Assembly (NCBI GenBank): GCA_950097015.1
Contig: CATNEN010000007.1
Location: 7,782,001-7,846,000 of the forward strand
From: Macrostomum hystrix
Lineage: Eukaryota > Platyhelminthes > Macrostomidae
Length of the DNA stretch: 64,000 nt
Reading direction: 5' to 3'
Shown: piece after piece, positions 55,246-64,000 of the stretch
How the letters are laid out: the number at the start of each line of letters is the position of its first letter
Numbering within the stretch: the first letter of the stretch is position 1
The notes under the pieces: generated by a model
Told to the model about the DNA's origin: nothing
Seen by the model: the letters and a program-made list of their open reading frames with translations, nothing else
Databases searched by the model: none
Position numbers and translations under genes: made by a program

Positions 55246-55759
55246 TGCTTAAAAGAGGATTGGAAACTGTTTAACAGCCAATCGGGAGAGTCGATGCCGC
55301 TGAGCAGAAGGGAGGCCAGCGATAGGAAAGCACTCAAATCCGCAAAAGGAAAGCGTTTGCAATTTGCAATGTTTCAAATTGGCTAGTAATTAATTTGCCA
55401 TTGTGCCATAGTCACGAAGCGTACTAGAAATCATAAACCATAAAACAATATTTCATAGAAAGAGCAAAACAATTTTATGGTGGTTCCAGCTGACAGGTTG
55501 CAGTTTAGATCCCAATAGTTTCCATTGTGGGTCGGCAAACCGTATTACCGATGAGATGAGACACTGGAGAGGCCAGGGGCCCGATTTGGGAGCTCTGCGT
55601 GCGGTAGCCGAAATAAGACGACACTCGGCTTACTCAGATGCTGAGTTTAGCTCAAGAGGATTAAAGGAATGAACTCATCGATGATGCGACTCGATATGAG
55701 ATTGCGAAGGATCAGCAAAAGCAGAGAAATATAGAAAAATACTCACTAATTATTTACCT
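55246..55759. other. Spacer with a MITE fragment
   Basis: Contains the short MITE-like remnant at 55525-55605; otherwise nothing recognised. Confidence 0.45.
55525..55605. mobile_element. Remnant of the hAT-like MITE family
   Basis: GGGTCGGCAAAC (left end) followed within 20 bp by GAGATGAGACACTGGAGAGG and CCCGATTTGGGAGCT, all matching parts of 12155-12681. Most of the element and the right end are missing. Confidence 0.5.
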
Positions 55760-56470
55760 ATTTACGCTCGTACTCACTCACTCACTCGTCACTCATGAAC
55801 ATATGAACTCACTCATCAACTCATCAACTCACTCATGAACTCATAAACTCACTCATGAACTCACTCATCAACTCATGAACTCACTCATGAACTCGCTCAT
55901 GAACTCACTCATGAACTCATAAACTCACTCATCAACTCACTCATAAACTCATAAACTCACTCTTGAACTCACTCACAAAACCCATAAACTCACTCATGAA
56001 CTCACTCATGAACTCACTCATCAACTCACTCATAAACTCACTCATGAACTCACTCATGAACTCGCTCATGAACTCACTCATGAACTCATAAACTCACTCA
56101 TGAAATCACTCATCAACTCATGAACTCACTCATGAACTTATGAACTCACTCATGAACTCATCAACTCACTCATAAACTCATAAACTCACTCTTGAACTCA
56201 CTCACAAAACCCATAAACTCACTCATGAACTCACTCATGAACTCACTCATCAACTCACTCATGAACTCACTCATAAACTCACTCATCAACTCACTCATCA
56301 ACTCACTCATGAACTCACTCATGAACTCACTCATGAACTCACTCATGAACTCACTCATGAACTCACTCATGAACTCATGAACTCACTCATCAACTCACTC
56401 ATGAACTCACTCATGAACTCACTCATGAACTCACTCATGAACTCACTCATGAACTCACTCATGAACTTAT
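55760..56470. repeat. 12-bp tandem array
   Basis: About 55 copies of CTCACTCATGAA with CATCAA/CATAAA variants and frequent ACTCAT insertions; a 120-bp segment appears to be repeated (compare about 55940-56060 with 56180-56300). Confidence 0.95.
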
Positions 56471-57807
56471 GATTGTCTTGAAATCGCTCATGAAACTCAT
56501 AAAAGAATCTTACGTCTCAGCTGCTAGAACCAGTCTCGTGAGCTTCTTGACAGAAAATCGGATTGATGAAAGATTTAAACCACTGTTCATGTTCGACTCC
56601 AGAAAATCAATTCCGTGTTTAATAATGCCACGACCGCCTTAGGCAAGTCTCCAGCTCATCGCCCGTCCTACTTTTTGGCCTTGTGAGAATTCGCTTCTCA
56701 AAAACTCGCCCATTTGTCCATAAAATTAATTATTCAGAAACGGAATTCGACATGCAGCTTCCGGGAATTTAATCGACATGAGGCTGGCGAATAATTTGAA
56801 AAAATGCACTATAATTGCTACTCATAATGTGTCAGTAGTGCAGTAGTAATTTAGTAGAAATATATATATTTAATCGGAGCGCAGAATAGAAAAGTGTTAC
56901 TCCAGTTTAACAGCAATGACCTGCTTTCCATGACATCTGGTGCCAGAGGGTCCGGTCCACCATGTGTCCAAAGCGTTAAAACCTGAATTTGTTCAAGGCC
57001 AGCCAGTCTTTGAACTTGTTCGCCGAATTTCGCAATCAATGATCCGAAAGATTCCCAGCTGACTGTTGTATCGAATGCAGCCGCGCAACAAAATTTCCGG
57101 TGTTGTAAGGCATGCGTAAAAAATCGGCGGGCGTTGATTCCGCCTCGGTGATTCCGCTGGCTGCTCACTCTTGCTCCCTCGCTGTTGAGTTCCTGATTTC
57201 ATCAACCTAAGAAAGGGATGGCGCTTCAATCTGCGTGTACTCGAACAACTCTAGGTTTTTAGAAAGAAAAAAATTTAAGAAATATTTTTTTCGCTTCATA
57301 TTGGCTATTTATTTAACCCATGCGTTTAGCACCCATGGAAAGTGTGCTATGTACTGACACTACGTACAGACCTGGAACTGCCAATCAGCCAATCAGAATC
57401 CAGTGAGAATATTTGAGGTCCCCTTTGCCAGCCAACCATAACTCCTGCATCACTATCAGTTTTCTATTAGCCAAGGCAGAAAACCCTTATAGATATTTCC
57501 TGACCTTGAGGCGCTCTAATTGGCTGGTCTATTTATGTCAATTTCTCTCTCCCACTACGGCTATAATTTTCTCTCCTCTCGCTACTGTGATTGGCTAGCG
57601 GAGGAGGTCAGGACCTTGATTTGTCTAGGGCTTCTGGTGCCTGCATGACAAAAGCAAATAAAAAATAGACCATTAGCTATAGATATGCTATAAATGTCAT
57701 ACGCTATAGATGCTATGTATAGATGTCTATGGCTTCACAGAGCAAGCCTCAAAAATTGTATGCGGAATATTGTGCCAGTAAGTGAGCCTGCCCTTGTTTT
57801 CAACTGA
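56471..57807. other. Spacer
   Basis: About 1.3 kb. A 105-codon minus-strand frame at 56851-57168 has no recognisable domain, and I do not call it a gene. No other feature. Confidence 0.4.
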
Positions 57808-57811
57808 TGCC

Positions 57812-57843
<32 letters not shown>
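57808..57843. repeat. (CAA)n microsatellite
   Basis: Eleven to twelve CAA units. Confidence 0.97.
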
Positions 57844-57844
<1 letters not shown>

Positions 57845-57874
57845 ACGCTAGCCCCAAAAGTCAGGGAGGCAGCG

Positions 57875-58071
57875 TCAGATAGTGCGCCGCAGAGCCAGCG
57901 CGCGAACATGGTCCGCGCCGGTGGCAGTGTCGGGCGCCCCGGCGTCGCTCAGCAGGCAGTCGACGTAGCGGCGGGTCCGAGCCTGGCCGCGCCTGTACGG
58001 GCCCTGCAGGGTGAGCAGCAGGACGTCCTCGGCGGGCTGGCGGCAGTAGCTCTCGGCCCGAATAACGTGGC
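57875..58071 (-). CDS. Candidate exon, unknown protein
   Basis: The minus strand, after GGCATCAACTAG (possible acceptor), reads GHVIRAESYCRQPAEDVLLL, TLQGPYRRGQARTRRYVD and CLLSDAGAPDTATGADHV before a stop at 57875. GC-rich codon use matches the real exons of the window. Two Cys are present and no family was recognised. It could be the last exon of an unseen gene, or an internal exon of the membrane protein at 54821-55245; no donor gave a clean phase match. Confidence 0.4.
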
Positions 58072-60035
58072 CCGCTAGTTGATGCCAACATAATAGTACT
58101 GATCGAGTATTGAGCACAGTGTGAGCCCTGCCCCTACTCAAGGAGTTGCTCCACGCACTCAGGTGACAAATTGCTGCGTTGAAAAGCTGCCGCGTTAAAA
58201 AGCGGCCGCCCGGCTTGCACTCTTGGTCAATAATCGATAATCACTCAAAGCGATGCTCCCAGCCTAAAATTTCCCAATGAGCAAGCTCGCTTAGGAGTGC
58301 CTCATACTTCACTGCTGAGTTCTAATTAGTCAGCTTTGTCAGAACAAAATGGCTTCTATGAAATCTCAGGCTTAAGGACTCTGATTTTAAGCGAGGAGTA
58401 ACACTGAATCTAGAATCCTAGATGACACCCAAGTCCCATTGGAAATGCCTGTCTGGCTTTAGTTTTCGCACAGATATTTTTGTCTGGGCAACAGAGCGAG
58501 CACTTTAATGCTGTAAAAAAAGTTTTAATCCAGACTAATGGAATAGCGGTTTTGTATTCAATCACCAGAGTGCTTGCTTGGGACAGTGCGAAATCTGCCC
58601 CCTGCATATGGGCCTGATAAAAATGGGGGTGCACGCCGATCTCCAAAAAGCCAACAATTTATTGACTTCCTCCGTATCCAAAAAAACATTTTCTTGCTTT
58701 TTTATTGGTTCACTTAACAGTTAGACGTACACTCGTAAAACATGCCACAATAATGTAGCTCATTTATATTTGTCACAATTCGTTTTAGTGATAAATAGAA
58801 GAACAAAGGGGAGCTACAGACAGTCTTTAACAACCAATTAGAAATAAGTGAGAATTATTTTGAGTCTTGTTTCTGATGTCAGCCAATCATAATCGTTTAA
58901 AATGATAGGGATTTATTCCAACTAATCAGAATCAATGAAAGGATAGAGATTCCGACCAACCCTATTTTATTCCAACCAATCGGAATCGATGAAACGGATA
59001 GAGATTCCGACCAACCCTATTTCACTCTAACCAATTGGAATCGATGGAGCGGATAGAGATTCCGACCAACCCTATTTCACTCTAACCAATTGGAATCGAT
59101 GGAGCGGATAGAGATTCCGACCAACCCTATTTCACTCTAACCAATTGGAATCGATGGAGCGGATAGAGATTCCGACCAACCCTATTTCACTCTAACCAAT
59201 TGGAATCGATGGAGCGGATAGAGATTCCCACCAACCCTATTTCATTCCAACCAACCAGAACGTACAAAAAGTAGAGAAAAATGCGAATACAGTAAAAATC
59301 TTTAAATCGCGGGTTTTAGATGCTAAAAAAGTGTTGAACAAATTGCTTAGGGATCAGCGTGAAAAAATTTTTTTATGAAAGGAAGTGAAAAACTGAAATA
59401 TGCAAGTTTAAAATCTTTAATGAATGAAATGAACGACCTGAAAATGAATATGAATTTTTCCACACTAGTGACTGTTTTAAAATCTGTCACAGACAGGGCT
59501 GCTTTGATATCGGAGATTCAAAGTCAGACATACTGCCGTTGACAGCAAAACTAATTAATGTAGCATTTTTAATTGAGTCAATAATTGGTTTTCAATGCCA
59601 TTTTTCTAGCCTTGCATTTTCTAGCCTAGCCTGGGATCTTCTTGATCCCAGAAACAGCCACAATGACCTTGAAACGAGTCGAGATGGCCCAGTGTAGCAC
59701 TGCTAACTATGCAGCTGTGGGTCTTCAAATGTGTGAGCTGTAACACACCACTCGGTAAGAATAAGAAAGCTGCTGTTTAACTAGAAGCGATAGAACCATT
59801 CTTTAGCAGTTCCCGTTTGAGTAAACATGCAAGCTGCTCACGGATGCTGGGCTTAGAAGATGGAGTCAAATATTTGAATCGGGGCAGCTGCCATTTTCGC
59901 ACTGAGAGCAAGAGCAAAGAGTGTCAAGAAATCTCACTGCTCAGCCCCTTAAACTTTGAATTGGAGAGCAAATGCCACCTGCTGTGCCATTGCGAAGGAT
60001 TTAAACTGTTAATCCCAAGTCCCAAATCTGGAATA
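58072..60035. other. Intergenic region
   Basis: About 2 kb of AT-rich DNA with no gene supported; contains the 55-bp array. Confidence 0.5.
58925..59265. repeat. 55-bp tandem array
   Basis: About six copies of a 55-bp unit (CCAATTGGAATCGATGGAGC, GGATAGAGATTCCGACCAAC, CCTATTTCACTCTAA). The three central copies are identical; the outer ones are diverged. Confidence 0.95.
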
Positions 60036-60692
60036 GATTAGGGTTGATCTGGAATAGACTGGGTTGATCTGGAATACTCTGGGTTGATAAGAAATAGATT
60101 GGGTTGATTTGGAATAGACTGGGTTGATCTGGAATAGATTGGGGTTGATCTGGAATAGATTGGGTAGATCTGGAATAGATTGGGTAGATCTGGAATAGAT
60201 TGGGGTTGATCTGGAATAGATTGGGGTTGATCTGGAATAGACTGGGTTGATCTGGAATAGACTGGGTAGATCTGGAATAGATTGGGGTTGATATGGAGAA
60301 GATTGGGTACATCTGGAATAGATTGGGTAAATCTGGAATAGATTAGGGTTGATCTAGAATAGATTGGGGTTGATCTGGAATAGATTGGGGTTGATCTGGA
60401 AAAGACTAGGGTTGATCTGGAATAGATTGGGGTTGATCTGGAAAAGACTAGGGTTGATCTGGAATAGATTGGGGTTGATCTGGAATAGATTGGGGTTGAT
60501 CTGGAATAGATTGGGGTTGATCTGGAATAGATTGGGGTTGATCTGGAATAGATTGGGGTTGATCTGGAATAGATTGGGGTTGATCTGGAATAGATTGGGG
60601 TTGATCTGGAATAGATTGGGGTTGATCTGGAATAGATTGGGGTTGATCTGGAACTGGAATAGATTGGGGTTGATCTGGAACTGGAATAGAAT
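60036..60692. repeat. 21-bp tandem array
   Basis: About 31 copies of GATTGGGGTTGATCTGGAAT plus A. The left third is degenerate and the right part nearly perfect. Confidence 0.97.
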
Positions 60693-61550
60693 AGTACAAA
60701 GTGGAATGAACTGAAATTTAATTAATGATCCGAACTGATATCCGCAATCATTGCTAACAAACTGCCATGATCCCATCAGAATCCCCAATGCGTATTCCCA
60801 TTGTCCCCTTGTTTCCGCGGCGAGTAGCAGAAAAGCAGTTTAACATCGCGCAGATTCTGCTGCTCTCGGAGGATTAATATCATTTGGCGTGCCGAACTTC
60901 AGCAAGCCCGGCTATAAAAGAATTTTGTGAGCAGCAGAAATTTATGATTTGAGCAAGGCTTGCTCAGCCATGCAAACAGTTTTATTATTCCTCGCAATAA
61001 AGGATTTCCCGCTGGCATTGTCTACCCTGCTGCATGCCTGCTTTTTTAGCCCACTCTCTGCCGATATGCGAGATTGAGAACTGCCTGAGCACACAAGTCA
61101 GGAGCTGTACTCACTGGAAAACAGGATGGCCGTAGCGCGTTGCACCACTCTAGCAAGGCGGATGAAGGCGGATGTCCCTGCTGAGCAGGGCAGGGCAATT
61201 TGACTCGGCGAATTCGCCTATCTAGAGAGGACTTGTTGAGCACACTGCTCACGAGTGCGATGGACTGCAAGCCCGGCGGTCAGAAGATGACAAACGTGTT
61301 GGAAAAAATGACAGGACTTTAACATTGTTACGCATTGTTTTATATCTCTGTAATTTTAGTTTTTTGTATTGCCTTTTAGCCCCAGCTTTATAAGTAATCG
61401 ATAAAGCCAATCAAGCCAATTGAAGAATGCAGTTGCAATGAGTTACATAGGCTAGCTACTCGTAATTGTGCTACTTTGAAGAAGAAAACTGAAGTACAAC
61501 TGTAGTGCTGCAACAATAACCGTAGCAGATTTAATGGCACATAGAACAGT
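60693..61550. other. Intergenic region downstream of the channel gene
   Basis: About 860 bp; no gene or RNA recognised. Confidence 0.5.
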
Positions 61551-61694
61551 CCTTCATTTGAGTCATTTGAGTCAGTTGAGTCAGTTGAGTCAGTTGAGTC
61601 AGTTTAGTGTCAGTTGAGTCAGTTGAGTCAATTGAGTCAATTTAGTGTCAGTTGAGTCAGTTGAGTCAGTTGAGTCAGTTGAGTCAGTTGTCAG
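61551..61694. repeat. 10-bp TTGAGTCAG array at the channel stop codon
   Basis: About 14 copies of GAGTCAGTTG with TTTAGTGTCAG variants. Each full unit contains TGAGTCA, an AP-1-type sequence. The last unit supplies the stop codon of the minus-strand channel gene, so the array begins the 3' UTR. Confidence 0.96.
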
Positions 61695-63802
61695 ATCCGG
61701 GTGCCTCCGGTAGTCAGCTGCTGTGCTGGCGTTGGCTGCTCTGCCATCGGCAGCAGTCGGTCGTCTGCCCAGACGTCGGTGCGGGCGGCATCGCGGCCGA
61801 CATTGACACCGCCATCGCCGTCTATATTGTCACCACCGAAACCGCCGCCGCCGCCGTCGGCGACAACCTCGTTGCCGTGGCTGCCGAAATTGTTGTTTCC
61901 CTGCCGGTGCTGCCGACGATGCGGGAAGCGACCAGCGGCCGACCTCAGCCGGCTGCGCAGGTGCCAGCACAGGCGGATCAGCAGCTCCAGCAGCTCCACA
62001 ATCCAGATGAGGGTCAAGCCGATCCACATGGACAGAAGGCCGCCGATCTGGCTGAGGGTGGACGCCAGGGTGCGCACCGGCTTGTCCCGGATCTGCACCA
62101 CGGCGAAATCCTTCCGCGTCACCTTCAGCGTCAGGAAGCTCTTGGAGATAAGCCCGTGCCGGTTGATCAACTGCGTCGCGGCGTCCTTGTCCTTAGCAGC
62201 CAGGCGCTTGACCTGCAGGTAGAGCTGCTGGATCCGGGCCTCCTCGTGGTGCGCCTGGCTGAGCTGCGGGTCGGTGAGCAGCGAGCTGTTGCCGTCCAGC
62301 ATGAGGCCGGAGTGGCGCCAGAGCTCGCTCTCGAACAGGTGCAGCTGCATGGACTCCCTGGGCCACTGGGCCTGAGTTGTTGAAGTCTCGAATGACAAGG
62401 AGCTGCACGGCTGCGGGCAGCTAGTCTCGACGGAGCGGAACATGCCCAGCAGGCCGCAGCGGCTGCGAATGGCGGCCCGGGCAAGGCCAGACGGCGTGAA
62501 CGTGTTGATGTCGTCGTCCAGGCGTTCGCAGAAGGCCGATGCGTTGGTCGCCGAGTGCGGCAGGAAGGCGAAGGTGCAGCCGCACTGGCGCTCAATCAGC
62601 TCCTGCTGCTGCGCCTTCCGGCAGGCGTCGCGTGAGTAGCCGAACCGGTGGCCGTAGAGTCTGATGTCGTCCTCGACGACGTCCTGGCACTCGCCGTAGG
62701 GGTGCTTCAGCCGGGTCCAGTTGCTGGTGCTAAAGCGCACCTCCGTCAGCGTGCCCGGGTAGACATTGAATCCCTCTTTGGATATGTCCGGGAAGCTGCC
62801 GTTCTCGTGCAGGACAATCCGCGCCCCGGTGATCTGCGTGTTCATGTCCATGGTGATGCAGTCGTCGCAGGGCAGGCCGAGGTCGTGCCCCAGGAACAGG
62901 CGCATCTCCATCTCCACAACGGGGTCTCGAACCCCGGCCCGCGTGGAGTAGGTGAAACAGTTCAGCCGGTTCTGGTCGTGCACGCGGCGCCATTCGCCGA
63001 GAGCGTCGCAGAGCGGACTGCCCACCGGCGGCTCCTTGGAGTCCTCCAGGCTGCGCACAAGCAGGAAGCAGCTGCGGATGAGCTGGTCCTTGGCGAAGCC
63101 AAGATCCGATGGCGAATGCCCGAACGGCAGGTTGGCGAAGTAGCCGTTGAGGGAGAACAGGCCGGGCAGGTACATGGCCACGTGGCGGCGCTCCTTCTCC
63201 GTGAGGTTGAGCTTGTTCACCTCGCGCTTGGCGCCGAGCACCGAGCTCCAGAATCGGCGGGGCGAGCGCCAGCCGCTGCTGTAGATGAGCTTGCGGCCGC
63301 TTACGGACAGCGGGATCTGGTTGCACACCGTGATGGAGGGGAAGGCGGCGTCAGGCCGCAGGTGGCTGACGGGCATTTGCACCACATCGTAGGCCAGGTA
63401 GAGGGACACAATCTGGTGCAGGTTGAACACACAGGCCAGCACCAGGGCGCTGACGAAGCTGAGCCAGAGGGCCCGCAGGAGGCGGCTGTCAGCTGATACG
63501 ATGCGCGGAATGCCCCGTAGGCTGGTGGTGCGGCAGAAGCGCAGCAGGATCTCCTTGGCGGTCTCGTCCGGCTCCGCTGGTGGCGCCGCCGCGGCCAACT
63601 TGCCAGCCGCTGCCGGCATGCCTGACACAGTCGGTGTAGATGTCGAAGGTGAATGTGATGAAGATAAAATTGAAGTGGGACTGAAGGCTGCCCTCAACGG
63701 TGCTGGGCTTAGGCTTTCATAGACTGAGGCTGGAGCCAATGGGGCGGCTCGGCCAGCGGCTCGCATGCATGGCTGTCCCACCCAGCCTCTTGCGCAGCCC
63801 AT
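61691..63802 (-). CDS. DEG/ENaC/ASIC-family sodium channel subunit
   Basis: Amiloride-type, voltage-independent cation channel subunit of the plasma membrane. One intronless frame of 703 residues. TM1 is about 108-128 (LWLSFVSALVLACVFNL). The post-TM1 signature is FPSITVCNQ. A large extracellular domain has conserved Cys (GECQD, DACRKAQQQELIERQCGC, CPQPCSSLSFE) and several N-glycosylation sites. The pre-TM2/TM2 signature is LSQIGGLLSMWIGLTLIWIV at about 584-608. The N-terminal gating His-Gly motif is replaced by Arg96-Gly97 (TTSLRGIPRI), and the selectivity triplet G/S-x-S reads G-L-T. The Gly-rich C-terminal tail is about 90 residues. Start at Met 63802 or at the internal Met 62 (GMPAAAG). 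Confidence 0.93.
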   Translation of the reverse strand: MGCARGWVGQPCMRAAGRAAPLAPASVYESLSPAPLRAAFSPTSILSSSHSPSTSTPTVSGMPAAAGKLAAAAPPAEPDETAKEILLRFCRTTSLRGIPRIVSADSRLLRALWLSFVSALVLACVFNLHQIVSLYLAYDVVQMPVSHLRPDAAFPSITVCNQIPLSVSGRKLIYSSGWRSPRRFWSSVLGAKREVNKLNLTEKERRHVAMYLPGLFSLNGYFANLPFGHSPSDLGFAKDQLIRSCFLLVRSLEDSKEPPVGSPLCDALGEWRRVHDQNRLNCFTYSTRAGVRDPVVEMEMRLFLGHDLGLPCDDCITMDMNTQITGARIVLHENGSFPDISKEGFNVYPGTLTEVRFSTSNWTRLKHPYGECQDVVEDDIRLYGHRFGYSRDACRKAQQQELIERQCGCTFAFLPHSATNASAFCERLDDDINTFTPSGLARAAIRSRCGLLGMFRSVETSCPQPCSSLSFETSTTQAQWPRESMQLHLFESELWRHSGLMLDGNSSLLTDPQLSQAHHEEARIQQLYLQVKRLAAKDKDAATQLINRHGLISKSFLTLKVTRKDFAVVQIRDKPVRTLASTLSQIGGLLSMWIGLTLIWIVELLELLIRLCWHLRSRLRSAAGRFPHRRQHRQGNNNFGSHGNEVVADGGGGGFGGDNIDGDGGVNVGRDAARTDVWADDRLLPMAEQPTPAQQLTTGGTRI

Positions 63803-64000
63803 CTGTCACGCTGAGCCATGCGGATGAGGGCAATTTCTGGAAAGTTGGAAGTCGGGGCTGGAATGCAGCGGGGTTGTAAGGTAAGAATTGTCCCACGGGA
63901 TCAGGGCTCGACATGGCTGCATTTCTTCCAATTTCTTCTAAAGAATTTCATCTGTAAATTGATTCGTTGGCTTGAAACAGTCCGAGCAGTCAACTGTTTT
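63803..64000. other. Upstream flank of the channel gene
   Basis: Only 198 bp remain before the window edge; it would contain 5' UTR or promoter of the channel gene. Confidence 0.5.

Noticed and set aside
56851-57168. 105-codon minus-strand frame
   Set aside because: No recognisable domain, AT-rich codon use unlike the real exons, and no splice or start context.
62648-63496. 282-codon plus-strand frame opposite the DEG/ENaC gene
   Set aside because: Antisense shadow of a GC-rich coding region; no domain.

Overview
This window is nuclear DNA from an animal. Five multi-exon genes have introns that close in frame, and the products are animal families: Enhancer of zeste, FHL-type LIM protein, FoxF, fibrinogen-related protein, DEG/ENaC channel, rhodopsin-type GPCR and a divergent actin. 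Exons are GC-rich and lie in AT-richer DNA that is unusually full of tandem arrays. The mix suggests a free-living flatworm or other spiralian (Macrostomum-like). That is an inference from gene content and repeat load, not a proven identity. No rRNA gene, cognate tRNA gene or CRISPR array was seen.

Layout. 1-865 is a 22-bp array. 2205-6721 (+) is E(z), five exons. Its upstream flank and its intron 2 carry diverged, inverted copies of one dispersed element. 6826-7555 is a 50-bp array. 9311-10295 (+) is a four-and-a-half-LIM gene. 10296-14279 holds its 3' UTR, a dead non-LTR retrotransposon fragment, a 527-bp hAT-like MITE with an intact 8-bp target-site duplication, and a 21-bp array. 14280-14945 (-) is a Cys-rich single-pass membrane protein. 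15540-15840 is a SINE-like element enclosing a 151-bp copy of an E(z) exon. 16088-17480 (-) is a divergent actin. 18231-19202 is a 20-bp array. 20946-22208 (+) is an intronless GPCR. 23737-26433 (+) is a CIB/calcineurin-B-like EF-hand gene with arrays in three of its four introns. 26781-27405 is a second MITE-like copy.

27840-35811 (-) is FoxF, four exons, with about 3 kb of satellite in its second intron. 36385-47766 is almost entirely arrays, including 1.7 kb of GATA tetranucleotide and 4.9 kb of a 41-bp satellite with higher-order structure. 47794-49388 (-) is a secreted fibrinogen-related protein whose intron appears to be GC-AG. 49390-61690 is arrays plus several orphan exons on the minus strand. 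61691-63802 (-) is an intronless DEG/ENaC channel subunit whose stop codon is the edge of a TGAGTCA-type array.

The genes do not form an operon or a shared pathway. This is an ordinary metazoan neighbourhood of a chromatin regulator, a muscle/mesoderm transcription factor, cytoskeletal and signalling proteins. What is unusual is the tandem-repeat content and how it relates to introns, transposons and gene ends. Splice sites were chosen by reading frame and family alignment from memory; no transcript data were available.
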